From contig MTEI01000002.1 of assembly GCA_002083775.1 (NCBI GenBank), positions 248,001 through 312,000 on the forward strand: a stretch of 64,000 nt of DNA, given 5' to 3'. The notes beneath the pieces are model-generated. The model saw only the letters and a list, made by a program, of their open reading frames with translations. It was not told where the DNA came from and searched no databases. The first letter of the stretch is position 1, and every line of letters begins with the position of its first letter. Shown one piece after another: positions 17,304 to 27,021 of this stretch. The translations under genes were made by a program, and so were the position numbers. Source of the DNA: Rhodoferax ferrireducens (GTDB lineage: Bacteria > Pseudomonadota > Gammaproteobacteria > Burkholderiales > Burkholderiaceae_C).

Positions 17304-18443
17304 TCAGCTGAAAAAACTTTTCAACCGGTCCGTCCAACTGTCACCGGTGGGTGAATGTTTGCTGCCGCCTTTTTTCAGCGACTCGTCGAGCTCGCGCAAC
17401 AGTTTGCGCTGGTGCTCGGTGAGCTTGACCGGTGTTTCGATGATGATGTGGCAGTACAGATCACCCGGGTAACTGGAGCGAACGCCCTTGATGCCCTTGC
17501 CGCGCAGCCGGAACTGTTTGCCGGTTTGCGTGCCTTCGGGGATGTCGATGGCGGCCTTGCCTGCCAGCGTCGGCACATCAATCTCGCCGCCCAGCGTGGC
17601 CGTGACGATGCTGATCGGCACCGAGCAATGCAGGTCGTCCCCGTCGCGCTCAAAGATGTCGTGCTTTTTCAGGCGGATTTCGATGTACAGGTCGCCCGGT
17701 GGGCCACCGTTGGTGCCGGGTTCGCCATTGCCTGCGCTGCGAATGCGCATGCCGCCGTCGATACCTGCCGGAATTTTCACTTCCAGGGTTTTTTGCTTCT
17801 TGATCTTGCCTTGTCCGTGGCAGGCCGGGCAGGGCTCGGGGATCACCTTGCCCGTGCCGCGACAGGTCGGGCAGGTTTGCTGCACGCTGAAAAAACCTTG
17901 GCGCATTTGCACCGACCCGGTGCCGCTGCAGGTGCTGCAAGATTTGACCTGGGTGCCGGGTTTGGCGCCGGTGCCGTGGCAGGTATCGCAGTTGTCCCAA
18001 CTCGGGATGCGAATCTGCGCATCCTTGCCTTTGGCCGCTTCTTCCAGCGTGACTTCCATGGCGTAGCTCAGGTCGCTGCCGCGGTAGACCTGGCGGCCAC
18101 CGCCGGCGCGGCCGCCGCGTTGCTGGCCAAACATGTCGCCAAAAATATCGCCAAACGCCTCGGCAAAACCGCCATAGGCTTCAGCCCCGCCCGGGCCGCC
18201 ACGCATATTCGGGTCCACCCCAGCAAAGCCGTGCTGGTCGTAGGCCGCACGTTTTTGCGGGTCTGACAGCATTTCGTAGGCTTCTTTGGATTCCTTGAAT
18301 TTTTCCTCGGCCCCTTTGGCCGAGTCTCCCTGGTTGCGGTCAGGGTGGTGCTTCATCGCGTGTTTGCGATAAGCCTTTTTGATCTCTTCGTCTGAGGCAT
18401 TTTTGGGAACGCCCAGAACCTCGTAGTAATCTCGTTTTGACAT
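17304..18443 (-). CDS. dnaJ: Chaperone protein DnaJ
   Basis: This 379-residue Hsp40 stimulates DnaK ATPase. The J domain (residues 1-70) has the HPD motif in [15 protein letters not shown] Gly/Phe-rich linker follows, then four zinc-binding repeats ([32 protein letters not shown]) around residues 145-215 and the substrate-binding C-terminal domains. It is complete and of normal length. It follows dnaK by about 104 bases on the minus strand, with a hairpin in the gap that may reduce read-through. Confidence 0.97.
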   Translation of the reverse strand: MSKRDYYEVLGVPKNASDEEIKKAYRKHAMKHHPDRNQGDSAKGAEEKFKESKEAYEMLSDPQKRAAYDQHGFAGVDPNMRGGPGGAEAYGGFAEAFGDIFGDMFGQQRGGRAGGGRQVYRGSDLSYAMEVTLEEAAKGKDAQIRIPSWDNCDTCHGTGAKPGTQVKSCSTCSGTGSVQMRQGFFSVQQTCPTCRGTGKVIPEPCPACHGQGKIKKQKTLEVKIPAGIDGGMRIRSAGNGEPGTNGGPPGDLYIEIRLKKHDIFERDGDDLHCSVPISIVTATLGGEIDVPTLAGKAAIDIPEGTQTGKQFRLRGKGIKGVRSSYPGDLYCHIIIETPVKLTEHQRKLLRELDESLKKGGSKHSPTGDSWTDRLKSFFS

Positions 18444-18472
18444 GGTCTACTCGTGCCTGGTTTCAATACAAA

Positions 18473-18507
18473 CGCCGCGTTGGTCCCTTTCGGTGATCAA
18501 CGCGGCG
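18473..18507 (-). terminator. Intergenic hairpin between dnaK and dnaJ
   Basis: CGCCGCGTTG pairs with CAACGCGGCG around a ~15-base loop, and on the minus strand is followed by TTTGTATTG. It could be an attenuating terminator or an RNA-processing hairpin that lowers dnaJ relative to dnaK. The T-tract is imperfect. Confidence 0.5.
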
Positions 18508-18547
18508 CGTGTTGCCTGTGCGAACAGCAGTGGGAAAGCCCAAGCGC

Positions 18548-20497
18548 TTAGGGCTTCTTGACTTCTTTCACTTCTGCGTCGACCACATTGTCGTCTTGTG
18601 CAGCAGTGCCGCCTTGCGGACCAGCGGATTGACCCGCAGCCGCTTCGGGTTGGGCTTGCGCGGCTTCCTTGGCTTGCATGTCGGCGTACATCTTTTCGCC
18701 CAGCTTCTGGCTCACCGTCATCAAGGCGGTGCTCTTTTCCTCAATGGTCGCCTTGTTGTCGCCTTTCAGAGCCTCTTCCAGCTCTTTCATGGCGGCTTCG
18801 ATCTTCTCTTTTTCAGCCGCGTCGATCTTGTCGCCGTATTCGGTCAGGCTCTTCTTCACGCTGTGCATGCTGGCTTCAGCGGTGTTGCGCGCTTGCACCA
18901 GTTCGAGTTTTTTCTTGTCGTCTGCGGCGTTGAGCTCGGCGTCTTTCACCATCTGCTGAATTTCAGCTTCAGACAAACCGGAGTTGGCCTTGATGGTGAT
19001 CTTGTTTTCCTTGCCGGTGCCCTTGTCTTTGGCACCCACATGCAGAATGCCGTTGGCGTCGATGTCAAACGACACCTCAATCTGCGGCAAGCCACGTGGT
19101 GAGGGCGGAATGCCTTCCAGGTTGAACTCACCCAGCAGCTTGTTGCCCGCGGCGATTTCACGCTCACCTTGGAACACTTTGATGGTCACCGCCGGCTGGT
19201 TGTCGTCAGCGGTCGAGAAGGTTTGTGCAAACTTGGTCGGAATGGTGGTGTTTTTGGTGATCATCTTGGTCATGACCCCACCCAGGGTTTCAATGCCCAG
19301 GCTCAACGGGGTCACGTCCAGCAACAACACGTCGGTACGGTCACCTGACAACACCTGGCCCTGAATGGCCGCACCCACAGCCACAGCTTCGTCAGGGTTC
19401 ACGTCTTTGCGCGGTTCTTTGCCAAACAGTTCCTTGACCTTTTCCTGCACCTTGGGCATGCGGGTCATGCCGCCAACCAGAATCACGTCATGGATGTCGG
19501 CCACGCTCACACCGGCGTCCTTGATGGCGGTGCGGCACGGGGCAATGGTGCGTTCAATCAGTTCATCCACCAGCGATTCGAGCTTGGCGCGGGTCAGCTT
19601 GATGTTCAGGTGCTTCGGGCCGGAGGCATCAGCCGTCACATAGGGCAGGTTGATGTCGGTCTGGGCACTGCTCGAAAGCTCAATCTTGGCCTTTTCAGCG
19701 GCCTCTTTCAGGCGCTGCAGGGCCAGCACATCTTTGCCCAGGTCCACGCCTTGTTCTTTTTTGAACTCGGCAATGATGTGGTCAATGATGCGCTGGTCAA
19801 AGTCTTCACCACCCAGGAACGTGTCGCCGTTGGTGGAGAGCACTTCAAACTGCTTCTCGCCATCTACATCGGCGATTTCGATGATGGAGATGTCAAAAGT
19901 ACCACCACCCAGGTCATACACGGCGATCTTGCGGTCGCCCTTTTCGTTCTTGTCCAGGCCAAAAGCCAGGGCAGCGGCGGTGGGTTCGTTGATGATGCGT
20001 TTGACTTCCAGGCCGGCAATGCGGCCAGCGTCTTTGGTGGCCTGGCGTTGTGCGTCATTGAAGTAGGCCGGCACGGTAATCACCGCCTCAGTCACGGCTT
20101 CGCCGAGGTAGTCTTCGGCGGTTTTCTTCATCTTGCGCAGCACATCGGCGCTGATTTGCTGGGGTGCCATGCGGTTGCCACGCACTTCCACCCAGGCGTC
20201 ACCGTTGTCAGCAGCGGCAATTTTGTAGGGCATCAGGTCGATGTCCTTTTGCACTTCTTTCTCGGTGAACTTGCGGCCAATCAGGCGCTTGACGGCGTAC
20301 AAGGTGTTTTTCGGGTTGGTGACCGCCTGGCGTTTGGCTGAGGCACCCACCAGCACTTCGCCGTCTTCCTGATACGCAATGATGGACGGGGTGGTGCGCG
20401 CGCCTTCAGCATTTTCAATCACCTTGGGCGTGTTGCCCTCCATGATGGCGACGCAGCTGTTGGTGGTGCCCAGATCGATACCGATGATTCTTCCCAT
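18548..20497 (-). CDS. dnaK: Molecular chaperone DnaK (Hsp70)
   Basis: This 649-residue Hsp70 has the ATPase domain (residues ~1-385) opening [20 protein letters not shown], with [20 protein letters not shown] and [17 protein letters not shown]. The substrate-binding domain has [20 protein letters not shown], followed by a helical lid ending in an acidic [15 protein letters not shown] tail. It is complete. GGAG lies about 8 bases upstream of the start. Order is grpE-dnaK-dnaJ on the minus strand, the usual heat-shock arrangement. Confidence 0.98.
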   Translation of the reverse strand: MGRIIGIDLGTTNSCVAIMEGNTPKVIENAEGARTTPSIIAYQEDGEVLVGASAKRQAVTNPKNTLYAVKRLIGRKFTEKEVQKDIDLMPYKIAAADNGDAWVEVRGNRMAPQQISADVLRKMKKTAEDYLGEAVTEAVITVPAYFNDAQRQATKDAGRIAGLEVKRIINEPTAAALAFGLDKNEKGDRKIAVYDLGGGTFDISIIEIADVDGEKQFEVLSTNGDTFLGGEDFDQRIIDHIIAEFKKEQGVDLGKDVLALQRLKEAAEKAKIELSSSAQTDINLPYVTADASGPKHLNIKLTRAKLESLVDELIERTIAPCRTAIKDAGVSVADIHDVILVGGMTRMPKVQEKVKELFGKEPRKDVNPDEAVAVGAAIQGQVLSGDRTDVLLLDVTPLSLGIETLGGVMTKMITKNTTIPTKFAQTFSTADDNQPAVTIKVFQGEREIAAGNKLLGEFNLEGIPPSPRGLPQIEVSFDIDANGILHVGAKDKGTGKENKITIKANSGLSEAEIQQMVKDAELNAADDKKKLELVQARNTAEASMHSVKKSLTEYGDKIDAAEKEKIEAAMKELEEALKGDNKATIEEKSTALMTVSQKLGEKMYADMQAKEAAQAQPEAAAGQSAGPQGGTAAQDDNVVDAEVKEVKKP

Positions 20498-20529
20498 GGT
20501 GAACTCCTAAATAGTCAGATGTGTGTAAC

Positions 20530-20555
20530 TTGTGGACAGCTTGAGTGAATTCAAG
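20530..20555 (-). promoter_or_regulatory. Possible heat-shock (sigma-32-like) promoter before dnaK
   Basis: On the minus strand CTTGAA is followed after 14 bases by CCACAA, partly resembling the CTTGAA-N13/14-CCCCAT heat-shock pattern. The sequence GCTTGA..TCAAGC also forms a short hairpin here. Weak match; placed by context. Confidence 0.3.
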
Positions 20556-20568
20556 CCGGAAAACGGGT

Positions 20569-21150
20569 TTATTTGGACGCTGCCACGGTGACCAGTGCCG
20601 GGCGTAAAACGCGGTCGGAAATCAGATAACCTTTTTGCAGCACGGTGACCACGGTGTTGGCTTCCTGCTCGGTAGGCACCACGCTGATGGCCTGGTGCTG
20701 ATGCGGGTCAAACTTGGCGCCAGCAGCAGGGTCAACGGCGATGACCTTGTTGCGCTCCAGTGCCGCCAGCAACTGGCGCAGGGTGGCTTGGGCACCTTCC
20801 CGGATTTGCTCAACTTTGGCGTCTTTGATGGCCAGACCCGCCTCCAGGCTGTCCACCACGGGCAGCAGGCTGTCGGCAAATCCTTCCAGCGCAAACTTGC
20901 GGGCTTTGGAGACTTCGTCCTCGGCGCGGCGGCGGGCGTTTTCCACGTCGGCCTTGGCGCGCAGGTATTGGTCGGCCAGTTCGGCACTCTTGGCCTGCAA
21001 TTCAGCCAGATCCGTCTGGCACTTGGTCAGGGCTTCAGCTTCGTAATTGGCCATGGCAGCGGTGGTTTCCTGGAGGGTCTGGGAATCAACTGCGGGAGCA
21101 GGGGGCGCGGACATGTCCGCATGGGGTGGTTGAGTTGTTGAGTCAGACAT
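20569..21150 (-). CDS. grpE: Nucleotide exchange factor GrpE
   Basis: This 193-residue protein releases ADP from DnaK. A long N-terminal coiled-coil (about residues 35-90) includes [20 protein letters not shown], and the C-terminal beta domain has [20 protein letters not shown] and [18 protein letters not shown], all family hallmarks. It is followed by dnaK after 71 bases in the same direction. Length is normal. Confidence 0.96.
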   Translation of the reverse strand: MSDSTTQPPHADMSAPPAPAVDSQTLQETTAAMANYEAEALTKCQTDLAELQAKSAELADQYLRAKADVENARRRAEDEVSKARKFALEGFADSLLPVVDSLEAGLAIKDAKVEQIREGAQATLRQLLAALERNKVIAVDPAAGAKFDPHQHQAISVVPTEQEANTVVTVLQKGYLISDRVLRPALVTVAASK

Positions 21151-21187
21151 GCGGTGAGGCGGGTTTTGAAATAACGATGTGATGAGT

Positions 21188-21212
21188 TGGCGGCGTTGCT
21201 CATCTTTTCAAG
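21188..21212 (-). promoter_or_regulatory. Possible heat-shock (sigma-32-like) promoter before grpE
   Basis: On the minus strand CTTGAA (rest of the -35 ACTCTTGAAAAG) is followed by 13 bases and CCGCCA. The -35 is good, the -10 weak. It is well placed, about 40 bases before the grpE start. Confidence 0.35.
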
Positions 21213-21280
21213 AGTCAAACGCAAAAATATTCAGATACTGTGGCAACAGAGATGGAAAGATGGCTTGACACAAACGAAAC

Positions 21281-21301
21281 GGGCACCTGTTGTAGGTGCC
21301 C
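21281..21301 (-). terminator. Hairpin terminator after the FKBP gene
   Basis: GGGCACCT/AGGTGCCC with a 5-base loop is followed on the minus strand by GTTTCGTTTG. It begins 22 bases past the stop codon of the FKBP gene, so it probably ends that transcript before grpE. Confidence 0.6.
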
Positions 21302-21323
21302 GGATGCTGGTAAACCGAGTGGA

Positions 21324-21674
21324 TCAAGACAGCTTCAACAACTCCACGACGAATTTGAGCGTGGCTTGCGGGGGAATCACGCCACCCGCACCGCGGGCAC
21401 CATAGCCCAGGCCGGGTGGAATGATCAGCGTGCGGGTGCCACCTATTTGCATACCGGCCACACCTTCGTCCCAGCCGCGAATGACGGCGCCAGCGCCCAG
21501 GTTGAAAACAAAAGGTGTGCCGCGGTCCTTGCTGGAATCGAATTTGGTGCCTTGGACGCCGTCCATGAACAGCCAGCCGGTGTAATGCACGGTGACACGT
21601 TGGCCTTCGACAGCGATGGCACCTTCACCGACAACGTCGTCTTCGTATTGGAGTCCTGAGGGGGTAGTGATCAT
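21324..21674 (-). CDS. FKBP-type peptidyl-prolyl isomerase
   Basis: This compact 116-residue single-domain FKBP catalyses cis-trans isomerisation of proline bonds. The sequence runs MITTPSGLQYEDDVVGEGA, VTVHYTGWLFMDG, FDSSKDRGTPFVFNLG, VIRGWDEGVAGMQIGGTR and LGYGARGAGGVIPPQATL, covering the canonical active-site residues (Tyr, Asp, Phe, Trp, Tyr). No signal peptide, so cytoplasmic. The start at 21674 is the first ATG of the domain; longer reading upstream runs out of family similarity. It lies downstream of an HxlR regulator gene with a 47-base gap. Confidence 0.93.
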   Translation of the reverse strand: MITTPSGLQYEDDVVGEGAIAVEGQRVTVHYTGWLFMDGVQGTKFDSSKDRGTPFVFNLGAGAVIRGWDEGVAGMQIGGTRTLIIPPGLGYGARGAGGVIPPQATLKFVVELLKLS

Positions 21675-21721
21675 GAAATTCGGGTCATTGAAATCTGAAA
21701 AGGGACTGAAAGCGCAACCGG

Positions 21722-22033
21722 TCAGGCTTTTTTCTTGGCCTGGGCCGCCACCCATTTGGTGGCGAAGGCGGACATGTCGCCCATGCGCTTGAGCAAATCG
21801 GCGCCCAGCGGTGTCACCACGTAGCCGTTGCTGCCGTGGTCCATCAGACCGGCTTCGCGCATTTCCTTGATGCGGGTGTTCAAGGTGTTGGGGGTGATGC
21901 CGCCGACACTGTCCTGCAGCAGACGGAAGGTCTGTGGGTGACCATCTTTGAGCGCCCAAAGCACACGGATCGCATACCGTGACTCAAGCAAACTCAGCAA
22001 CTGGCCGATGGCAGCATTTTCTTTTGTACTCAT
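21722..22033 (-). CDS. HxlR-family winged-helix regulator
   Basis: This 103-residue DNA-binding protein has the HxlR pattern: LLESRYAIRVLWALKDG at the start of the winged helix, the recognition region ITPNTLNTRIKEMREAGLM and the wing YVVTPLGADLLKRM. HxlR proteins often sense redox or aromatic compounds through a conserved N-terminal Cys, but no such Cys is present here, so the signal is unclear. GGAG lies about 8 bases upstream. The target may be itself or the FKBP gene downstream. Confidence 0.8.
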   Translation of the reverse strand: MSTKENAAIGQLLSLLESRYAIRVLWALKDGHPQTFRLLQDSVGGITPNTLNTRIKEMREAGLMDHGSNGYVVTPLGADLLKRMGDMSAFATKWVAAQAKKKA

Positions 22034-22294
22034 GGTGCTTCTCCTTAAGGCGTTAAATTCTTGCCGAATGTGTCAGCGTGATTGAACTCGCGATCCCACA
22101 CGAATATCCGCTGCTTCAGCCTAAAAAACCGTGACTATATCGTAAATTTCAGACATGCTACATGTTTTGTAGCTTGGGAACATCAGTTGGCCCGCCAAAA
22201 TTCATGTACAGTTGAAAAGCATAGTCGTCCGCGTGGTCCGGGGGCCCCAAGCAGGGCGGTCTGGATGGGTCAAATACCTTTCAACACCCTATTT
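22034..22294. other. Divergent intergenic region
   Basis: AT-richer than its neighbours (GTGACTATATCGTAAATTTC near 22130 and TGCTACATGTTTTGTAGC at about 22153-22170, an inverted repeat GCTACA/TGTAGC). The region should hold promoters for the HxlR and ComFB genes. The palindrome is a possible HxlR operator. No small gene is convincing. Confidence 0.4.
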
Positions 22295-22582
22295 ATGATC
22301 ATTAACTTTGAACAGGTTCACAACTATTTCGAGCGAGTTGTGTTTGAGGCGGTGGCCAAAATGGCCGGGTCCTACCCAGAGTTCAGTGCCGACATGTTGG
22401 CCGACGTGGCCTGTGTGGCACTCAACCGGTTGCCTGCGCGTTACCTTCGCCACGATGTGGACATGATGTTTTACCTGACAGAGACGGAACGTCATGTGAT
22501 GGACGATTCCCTGCAGGACGCATTGAGCTTTGCCTTTGGTTTCGTAGGCGACCGTACCGCCAGGCAGGCTGGTGCGCTTTAA
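22295..22582 (+). CDS. ComFB-family protein
   Basis: This 95-residue protein matches the late competence protein ComFB family: MIINFEQVHNYFERVVFEAV, then DMLADVACVALNRLPARYLR and HDVDMMFYLTETERHVMDD. ComFB proteins lack catalytic residues; some members have been reported to bind cyclic dinucleotides, which would be interesting beside the two large c-di-GMP enzymes in this window. The start at 22295 is preferred since the family begins here; an open frame extends upstream but its sequence is not family-like. No strong RBS is seen. Confidence 0.7.
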   Translation: MIINFEQVHNYFERVVFEAVAKMAGSYPEFSADMLADVACVALNRLPARYLRHDVDMMFYLTETERHVMDDSLQDALSFAFGFVGDRTARQAGAL

Positions 22583-22617
22583 CGCCTCACCAGCCTTTTC
22601 GGTTCCTTTTTCTGTCG

Positions 22618-23895
22618 TCAAACGGCGGCCAGGGCCTGCTCCAGGTCGACCGTCAGATCATCAATATGTTCAATGCCCAGTGACAGGCGCACCATGTCGG
22701 GTTTGACGCCGGCTCTGGCCAGTTCCTCGGCGTTCAGTTGCCGGTGCGTGGTGGAGGCCGGGTGGCAGGCCAGCGATTTGGCGTCGCCAATGTTCACCAG
22801 CCGGGTAAACAGCGTCAAGGCATCCTGAAAACGTGCGCCGGCTTCCAGGCTGTCAGCGGCTTTCAGCCCAAAACTGATGATGCCCGAGGCGCGCCCGCCC
22901 ATGTATTTCTGGACCAGCGCGTGGTCCGGGTGGCTGGGCAGACCGGCGTAATTGACCCAGCTCACCTTGTCATGCGCTTGCAGGTAAGTGGCGACCTTCA
23001 AGGCGTTGTCGCAGATGCGGTCCATACGCAACGCCAGGGTCTCAATACCTTGCAACAGCTGGAACGCGGCCATGGCGCTGAGCGCTGCGCCCATGTTGCG
23101 CAGTGGCACTACGCGCGCACGGCCAATGTAGGCTGCCGGGCCAAACGCATCGGTGTAGACCACGCCGTGATAACTCACATCCGGCTCGTTGAGGCGCTTG
23201 AAGCGCTTGGCGTGCTGAGCCCAGGGGAACTTGCCCGAATCCACAATCACGCCGCCAATGGTTGTGCCATGCCCACCCAGGTATTTGGTGACCGAGTGCA
23301 CCACGATGTCAGCCCCGTGCTCAAACGGGCGGCACAGGGCTGGGCTGGGCACGGTGTTGTCGACAATCAGCGGAATGCCGTGGGCATGCGCCACCTCGGC
23401 CAAGGCGGCCAGATCGGTGACGTTGCCCAGCGGGTTGCCGATGGATTCGCAGTAAATGGCCTTGGTGCGGTCGTCAATCAAGGCGGCAAACGAAGCCGGG
23501 TTGCGGTAGTCGGCAAAACGCACCTGGATGCCGATTTGCGGAAAGGTATGCGCGAACAGGTTGTAGGTGCCGCCGTACAAGGTGGAAGCCGACACGATGT
23601 TGTCACCCGCTTCACAAATGGTCTGGATTGCATAGTGAATGGCTGACATGCCCGAGGCCACCGCCAGTGCGCCCACGCCGCCCTCCAACGCCGCCATCCG
23701 CGCTTCAAGCACGCCGCAGGTGGGGTTCATGATGCGGCTGTAAATGTTGCCCGCCACCTTCAGGTCAAACAGGTCGGCGCCGTGCTGGGTGTCGTCAAAG
23801 GCGTAAGCCACGGTCTGGTAAATCGGCACCGCTGCGGCGTGGGTGGTCGGTTCGGGGGTGTAGCCTGCGTGAATGGCCAGGGTTTCAAGCTTCAT
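22618..23895 (-). CDS. metY: O-acetylhomoserine sulfhydrylase (MetY-type)
   Basis: This 425-residue PLP enzyme of the Cys/Met metabolism family probably joins O-acetylhomoserine and sulfide to give homocysteine. The N terminus KLETLAIHAGYTPEPTTHA and the PLP lysine motif HSVTKYLGGHGTTIGG (Lys about residue 203) with length near 430 indicate the MetY/Met17 branch rather than the shorter MetB/MetZ. A separate sulfate assimilation cluster at the right end of the window would supply sulfide. It is divergent from the spermidine-synthase-like gene, with a 63-base shared promoter region. Confidence 0.92.
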   Translation of the reverse strand: MKLETLAIHAGYTPEPTTHAAAVPIYQTVAYAFDDTQHGADLFDLKVAGNIYSRIMNPTCGVLEARMAALEGGVGALAVASGMSAIHYAIQTICEAGDNIVSASTLYGGTYNLFAHTFPQIGIQVRFADYRNPASFAALIDDRTKAIYCESIGNPLGNVTDLAALAEVAHAHGIPLIVDNTVPSPALCRPFEHGADIVVHSVTKYLGGHGTTIGGVIVDSGKFPWAQHAKRFKRLNEPDVSYHGVVYTDAFGPAAYIGRARVVPLRNMGAALSAMAAFQLLQGIETLALRMDRICDNALKVATYLQAHDKVSWVNYAGLPSHPDHALVQKYMGGRASGIISFGLKAADSLEAGARFQDALTLFTRLVNIGDAKSLACHPASTTHRQLNAEELARAGVKPDMVRLSLGIEHIDDLTVDLEQALAAV

Positions 23896-23958
23896 CGGTT
23901 CGCCCTTTCTGATTAAAGGGCTGCATCTTAGAGGTTTGATTGGGGATAATCAGGCATC

Positions 23959-24714
23959 TTGAAAAAACGCAGCCCCAACCTACCGGAAGTCAACTTTTCC
24001 GACGACAGTCACATTCGGCACCTGCACCTGGGCAGCGAGTGGATTCAGGGCTCGATGTACCTGGAAGACAGCGTGGGCCTGGTGCATGAATACGTGCAGC
24101 GCATGATGGCCTGGCTGCTGTTTGTTGAGCCCGATTCGGTGAAAGACCGCCAGGCGATGCAACTGGGTTTGGGTGCCGGGTCGCTCACCAAGTTCTGCGC
24201 CAAAGAGTTGCACATGCAAACCACCGCGATTGAACTCAACCCACAAGTGCTGGCGATGTGCCGCAATCACTTCAAGCTGCCTGCCGACAACCCGATGATG
24301 CGTGTGGTTCTGGCCGATGCGGCGCAGGAAATCCTCAACCCCACATGGTGGGGCACGTTGGATGCGTTGCAGGTGGACCTGTACGACCGCGAAGCGGCGG
24401 CGCCGGTGCTCGACAGCCTGCCGTTCTACAACCATTGCCGTCGATTGCTGACGCCTGAGGGTTGTATGACCGTCAACCTTTTTGGCCGCGCTTCGAGTTT
24501 TGAGCGCAGCGTCGAAAAAATGTCGGCAGCGTTTGGTAAAGAGGCGGTGTGGGCCTTCAAACCCACCCGCGAAGGCAACACCGTGGTGCTGGCCCAGCAC
24601 ACCCCCAGCCGCCCCAAGCGCGAGGTGCTGATGGCACGCGCCGCCGTCATTGAGGCCCGCTGGGGCTTGCCCGCCACCAAGTGGGTGCGCGTCTTCAAAC
24701 CGATGCTGCCATGA
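23959..24714 (+). CDS. Spermidine synthase-like methyltransferase-fold protein
   Basis: This 251-residue Rossmann-fold protein resembles spermidine synthases: the nucleotide loop AMQLGLGAGSLTKF, TTAIELNPQVLAM and the Asp-containing VVLADAAQEIL and ALQVDLYDREAAAP. It lacks the N-terminal beta-barrel of classical SpeE and the full gatekeeping loop, so polyamine synthesis is not assured. The frame opens with TTG at 23959; no ATG occurs before residue 33, so TTG is the likely start. The end overlaps the GspE-family gene by 4 bases (ATGA), implying coupled translation. Confidence 0.7.
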   Translation: MKKRSPNLPEVNFSDDSHIRHLHLGSEWIQGSMYLEDSVGLVHEYVQRMMAWLLFVEPDSVKDRQAMQLGLGAGSLTKFCAKELHMQTTAIELNPQVLAMCRNHFKLPADNPMMRVVLADAAQEILNPTWWGTLDALQVDLYDREAAAPVLDSLPFYNHCRRLLTPEGCMTVNLFGRASSFERSVEKMSAAFGKEAVWAFKPTREGNTVVLAQHTPSRPKREVLMARAAVIEARWGLPATKWVRVFKPMLP

Positions 24715-26498
24715 CACCAACCACCCCCACCAAACACCGCTCAGAGTCCCATACCGGCCCGCTGGACTGGCGCAGCCTCGTGTCATGGCTCAAAGCCGAC
24801 GGCACCATCACCGCCCAGGAAGCGCAACGCATCCACACCCGCTGCGCGCAAGCTGAAAGCGCCCAGCACCCGTTGCTGCGCCTGGCCAGCGTGGCGGTGC
24901 GCCGAGCGGTGGACGACAAACCCATGGACCTGGAGTTGCTCACGCAGTGGCTGGCCGGGCACGTGAAGCTGACTTATTTACGCATTGACCCGCTCAAGGT
25001 GGATGTGGGCAAGGTGGCCGACACCATGAGCCCGGCTTATGCAGAACGCCACAAGATTCTGCCGGTGCAAGTGACCGCGCAAGAAGTGGTGGTGGCCACT
25101 GCGGAACCGTTCTTGACCGATTGGGTAAGCGAGGTGGAGCGTCAGGCGCGGCGCAGCGTGCGCCGTGTAGTTGCTAACCCGCAGGACATTCACCGCTATA
25201 CGGTGGAGTTTTTTGCGCTCGCCAAGTCGGTGCGGGCGGCAGCCAAGGCGGGCAGCAATGTCGGCTCCAGTTTCGAGCAATTGGTGGAGCTGGGCAAAAG
25301 CAACAAGCAGTTGGATGCCAATGACCAGAGTGTGGTGCAGGTGGTGGACTGGTTGTGGCAATACGCCTTCGATCAGCGCGCCAGCGACATCCATCTGGAG
25401 CCCCGGCGTGAGCAGGGCGTGATCCGCTTCCGGATCGACGGTGTGTTGCACCCGGTGTACCAGATGCCGATGGGGGTACTGACCGCCATGACAGCGCGTA
25501 TCAAGCTGCTCAGCCGCATGGACGTGGTGGAAAAGCGCCGCCCGCAGGATGGGCGCATCAAAACGCGCAACCCTGGTGGCGCCGAGGTGGAAATGCGCAT
25601 CTCGACCCTGCCCACAGCGTTTGGCGAAAAGATGGTGATGCGGATTTTTGACCCGGAAACCACCGTCAAGGAACTCGACGCTTTAGGTTTCTCCCGGCAC
25701 GACGCCGAGCGCTGGGAGGCGCTGGTGAAACGCCCCAACGGCATCATCCTGGTGACCGGGCCCACGGGTTCAGGCAAAACAACCACGCTTTATTCCACCC
25801 TGAAACGCGTGGCCACCGAAGAGGTGAACGTCAGCACGGTAGAAGACCCGATCGAGATGATAGAGGCGTCTTTCAATCAGACCCAGGTGCAGACGCAGCT
25901 GGATTTTGGCTTCCCTGAGGGGCTACGCGCCCTGATGCGCCAGGACCCGGACATCATCATGGTGGGTGAGATCCGCGACCAGGCCACCGCCGAGATGGCG
26001 GTGCAAGCCGCGTTGACCGGGCACTTGGTATTCAGTACCCTGCACACCAATGACGCGCCAAGCGCCATCACCCGGCTGATGGAACTCGGTGTGCCGTCTT
26101 ATCTGATCAACGCCACTCTGCTGGGTGTATTGGCGCAGCGACTGGTGCGTACCTTGTGCCCGCTGTGCAAGGTGGCTGACCCAACGGCTTCGCGTGAGAC
26201 GCTGGAGCAAGCCGTCAAACCCTGGCAGCTTAGCGGCAGCTACAAACCGTTCAAACCTGTGGGCTGTGTGGATTGCCGCATGACGGGTTTTCGCGGTCGC
26301 ATGGGCTTGTACGAGTTGCTGGTGGTGTCCGAGGCTTTCAAGGCGCAGATCACACGCGAGCCTAATTCGGACGCTCTCAAGCGCCAGGCGATCACCGACG
26401 GCATGCGACCGCTGCGTTTGGCCGGTGCCTTGCGCGTGACCGAGGGCCTGACGGTGCTCGAAGAAGTGCTCTCCAGCACCCCGTCATCCGACCATTGA
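24711..26498 (+). CDS. GspE/PulE-family secretion or pilus ATPase
   Basis: This 595-residue hexameric ATPase has an N-terminal region (1-150), an N2 domain with DIHLEPRREQGVIRFRIDG, Walker A GPTGSGKTTTLYST (about residue 349), an Asp box and Walker B with DIIMVGEIRDQATAEMAVQA, and the His box STLHTNDAPSAI. A zinc site is formed by CPLC and CVDC with a spacer of about 40 residues, as in GspE/PilB. No other type II secretion or pilus genes lie nearby. The start overlaps the upstream stop. Whether it powers secretion or pili cannot be decided here. Confidence 0.88.
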   Translation: MTPTTPTKHRSESHTGPLDWRSLVSWLKADGTITAQEAQRIHTRCAQAESAQHPLLRLASVAVRRAVDDKPMDLELLTQWLAGHVKLTYLRIDPLKVDVGKVADTMSPAYAERHKILPVQVTAQEVVVATAEPFLTDWVSEVERQARRSVRRVVANPQDIHRYTVEFFALAKSVRAAAKAGSNVGSSFEQLVELGKSNKQLDANDQSVVQVVDWLWQYAFDQRASDIHLEPRREQGVIRFRIDGVLHPVYQMPMGVLTAMTARIKLLSRMDVVEKRRPQDGRIKTRNPGGAEVEMRISTLPTAFGEKMVMRIFDPETTVKELDALGFSRHDAERWEALVKRPNGIILVTGPTGSGKTTTLYSTLKRVATEEVNVSTVEDPIEMIEASFNQTQVQTQLDFGFPEGLRALMRQDPDIIMVGEIRDQATAEMAVQAALTGHLVFSTLHTNDAPSAITRLMELGVPSYLINATLLGVLAQRLVRTLCPLCKVADPTASRETLEQAVKPWQLSGSYKPFKPVGCVDCRMTGFRGRMGLYELLVVSEAFKAQITREPNSDALKRQAITDGMRPLRLAGALRVTEGLTVLEEVLSSTPSSDH

Positions 26499-26523
26499 TC
26501 TTTAACACCACGGTATCGGTCGG

Positions 26524-27012
26524 ATGAAGGGTCAACAGGACAAAGACGTTTACGCTGGTGCGCTGCTGGCGCTGGTGGGCTCGGCGTTTGCCTGGGGCGC
26601 GACCAGTTACACCTCGGGCACCAGCGCCCGCATGGGTCCAGGGTACTTTCCGCTGATGCTGGGGGTGTTGCTGGCGGTGCTGGGTCTGGTCATCGCGCTG
26701 CGTGGCGCGCGGCGCCGCCCCGAGCAGCGGGAGGGGATAGGGCCTTGGGCCTGGAAACCGCTGTTTTTCATCGTCGCGGGCAACCTGCTGTTTGGTGTGT
26801 TGCTGGGCGGGTTGCCGTCCATCGGGTGGCCAGCCATGGGGTTCATGGTGGCGATTTATGGCGTGACGGTAGTGGCAGGGATGGCCGGTGAACGCTTCAG
26901 CCTGAAAGAAAGCCTGTGGCTGGCCAGCGTGCTGGCCGTGGGCTGCTACCTAGCGTTTGTACTGCTGCTGAATTTGCAGTTTGCCGTGTGGCCAGCGTTT
27001 GGGGCAGGTTAG
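26524..27012 (+). CDS. tctB: Tripartite tricarboxylate transporter small membrane subunit
   Basis: This 162-residue protein has four membrane segments and the TctB pattern, including the motif GTSARMGPGYFPLMLGVLL. It is the small membrane subunit that supports TctA in solute uptake driven by ion gradients. It lies 9 bases before tctA and 25 bases after the GspE-family gene. No TctC solute-binding gene is in the window, so the substrate is not indicated. Confidence 0.87.
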   Translation: MKGQQDKDVYAGALLALVGSAFAWGATSYTSGTSARMGPGYFPLMLGVLLAVLGLVIALRGARRRPEQREGIGPWAWKPLFFIVAGNLLFGVLLGGLPSIGWPAMGFMVAIYGVTVVAGMAGERFSLKESLWLASVLAVGCYLAFVLLLNLQFAVWPAFGAG

Positions 27013-27021
27013 GCCGCCAAT

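Noticed and set aside
21675-21959. N-terminal extension of the FKBP gene
   Set aside because: It lies in another frame of the HxlR gene and shows no FKBP similarity; ATG at 21674 matches family length.
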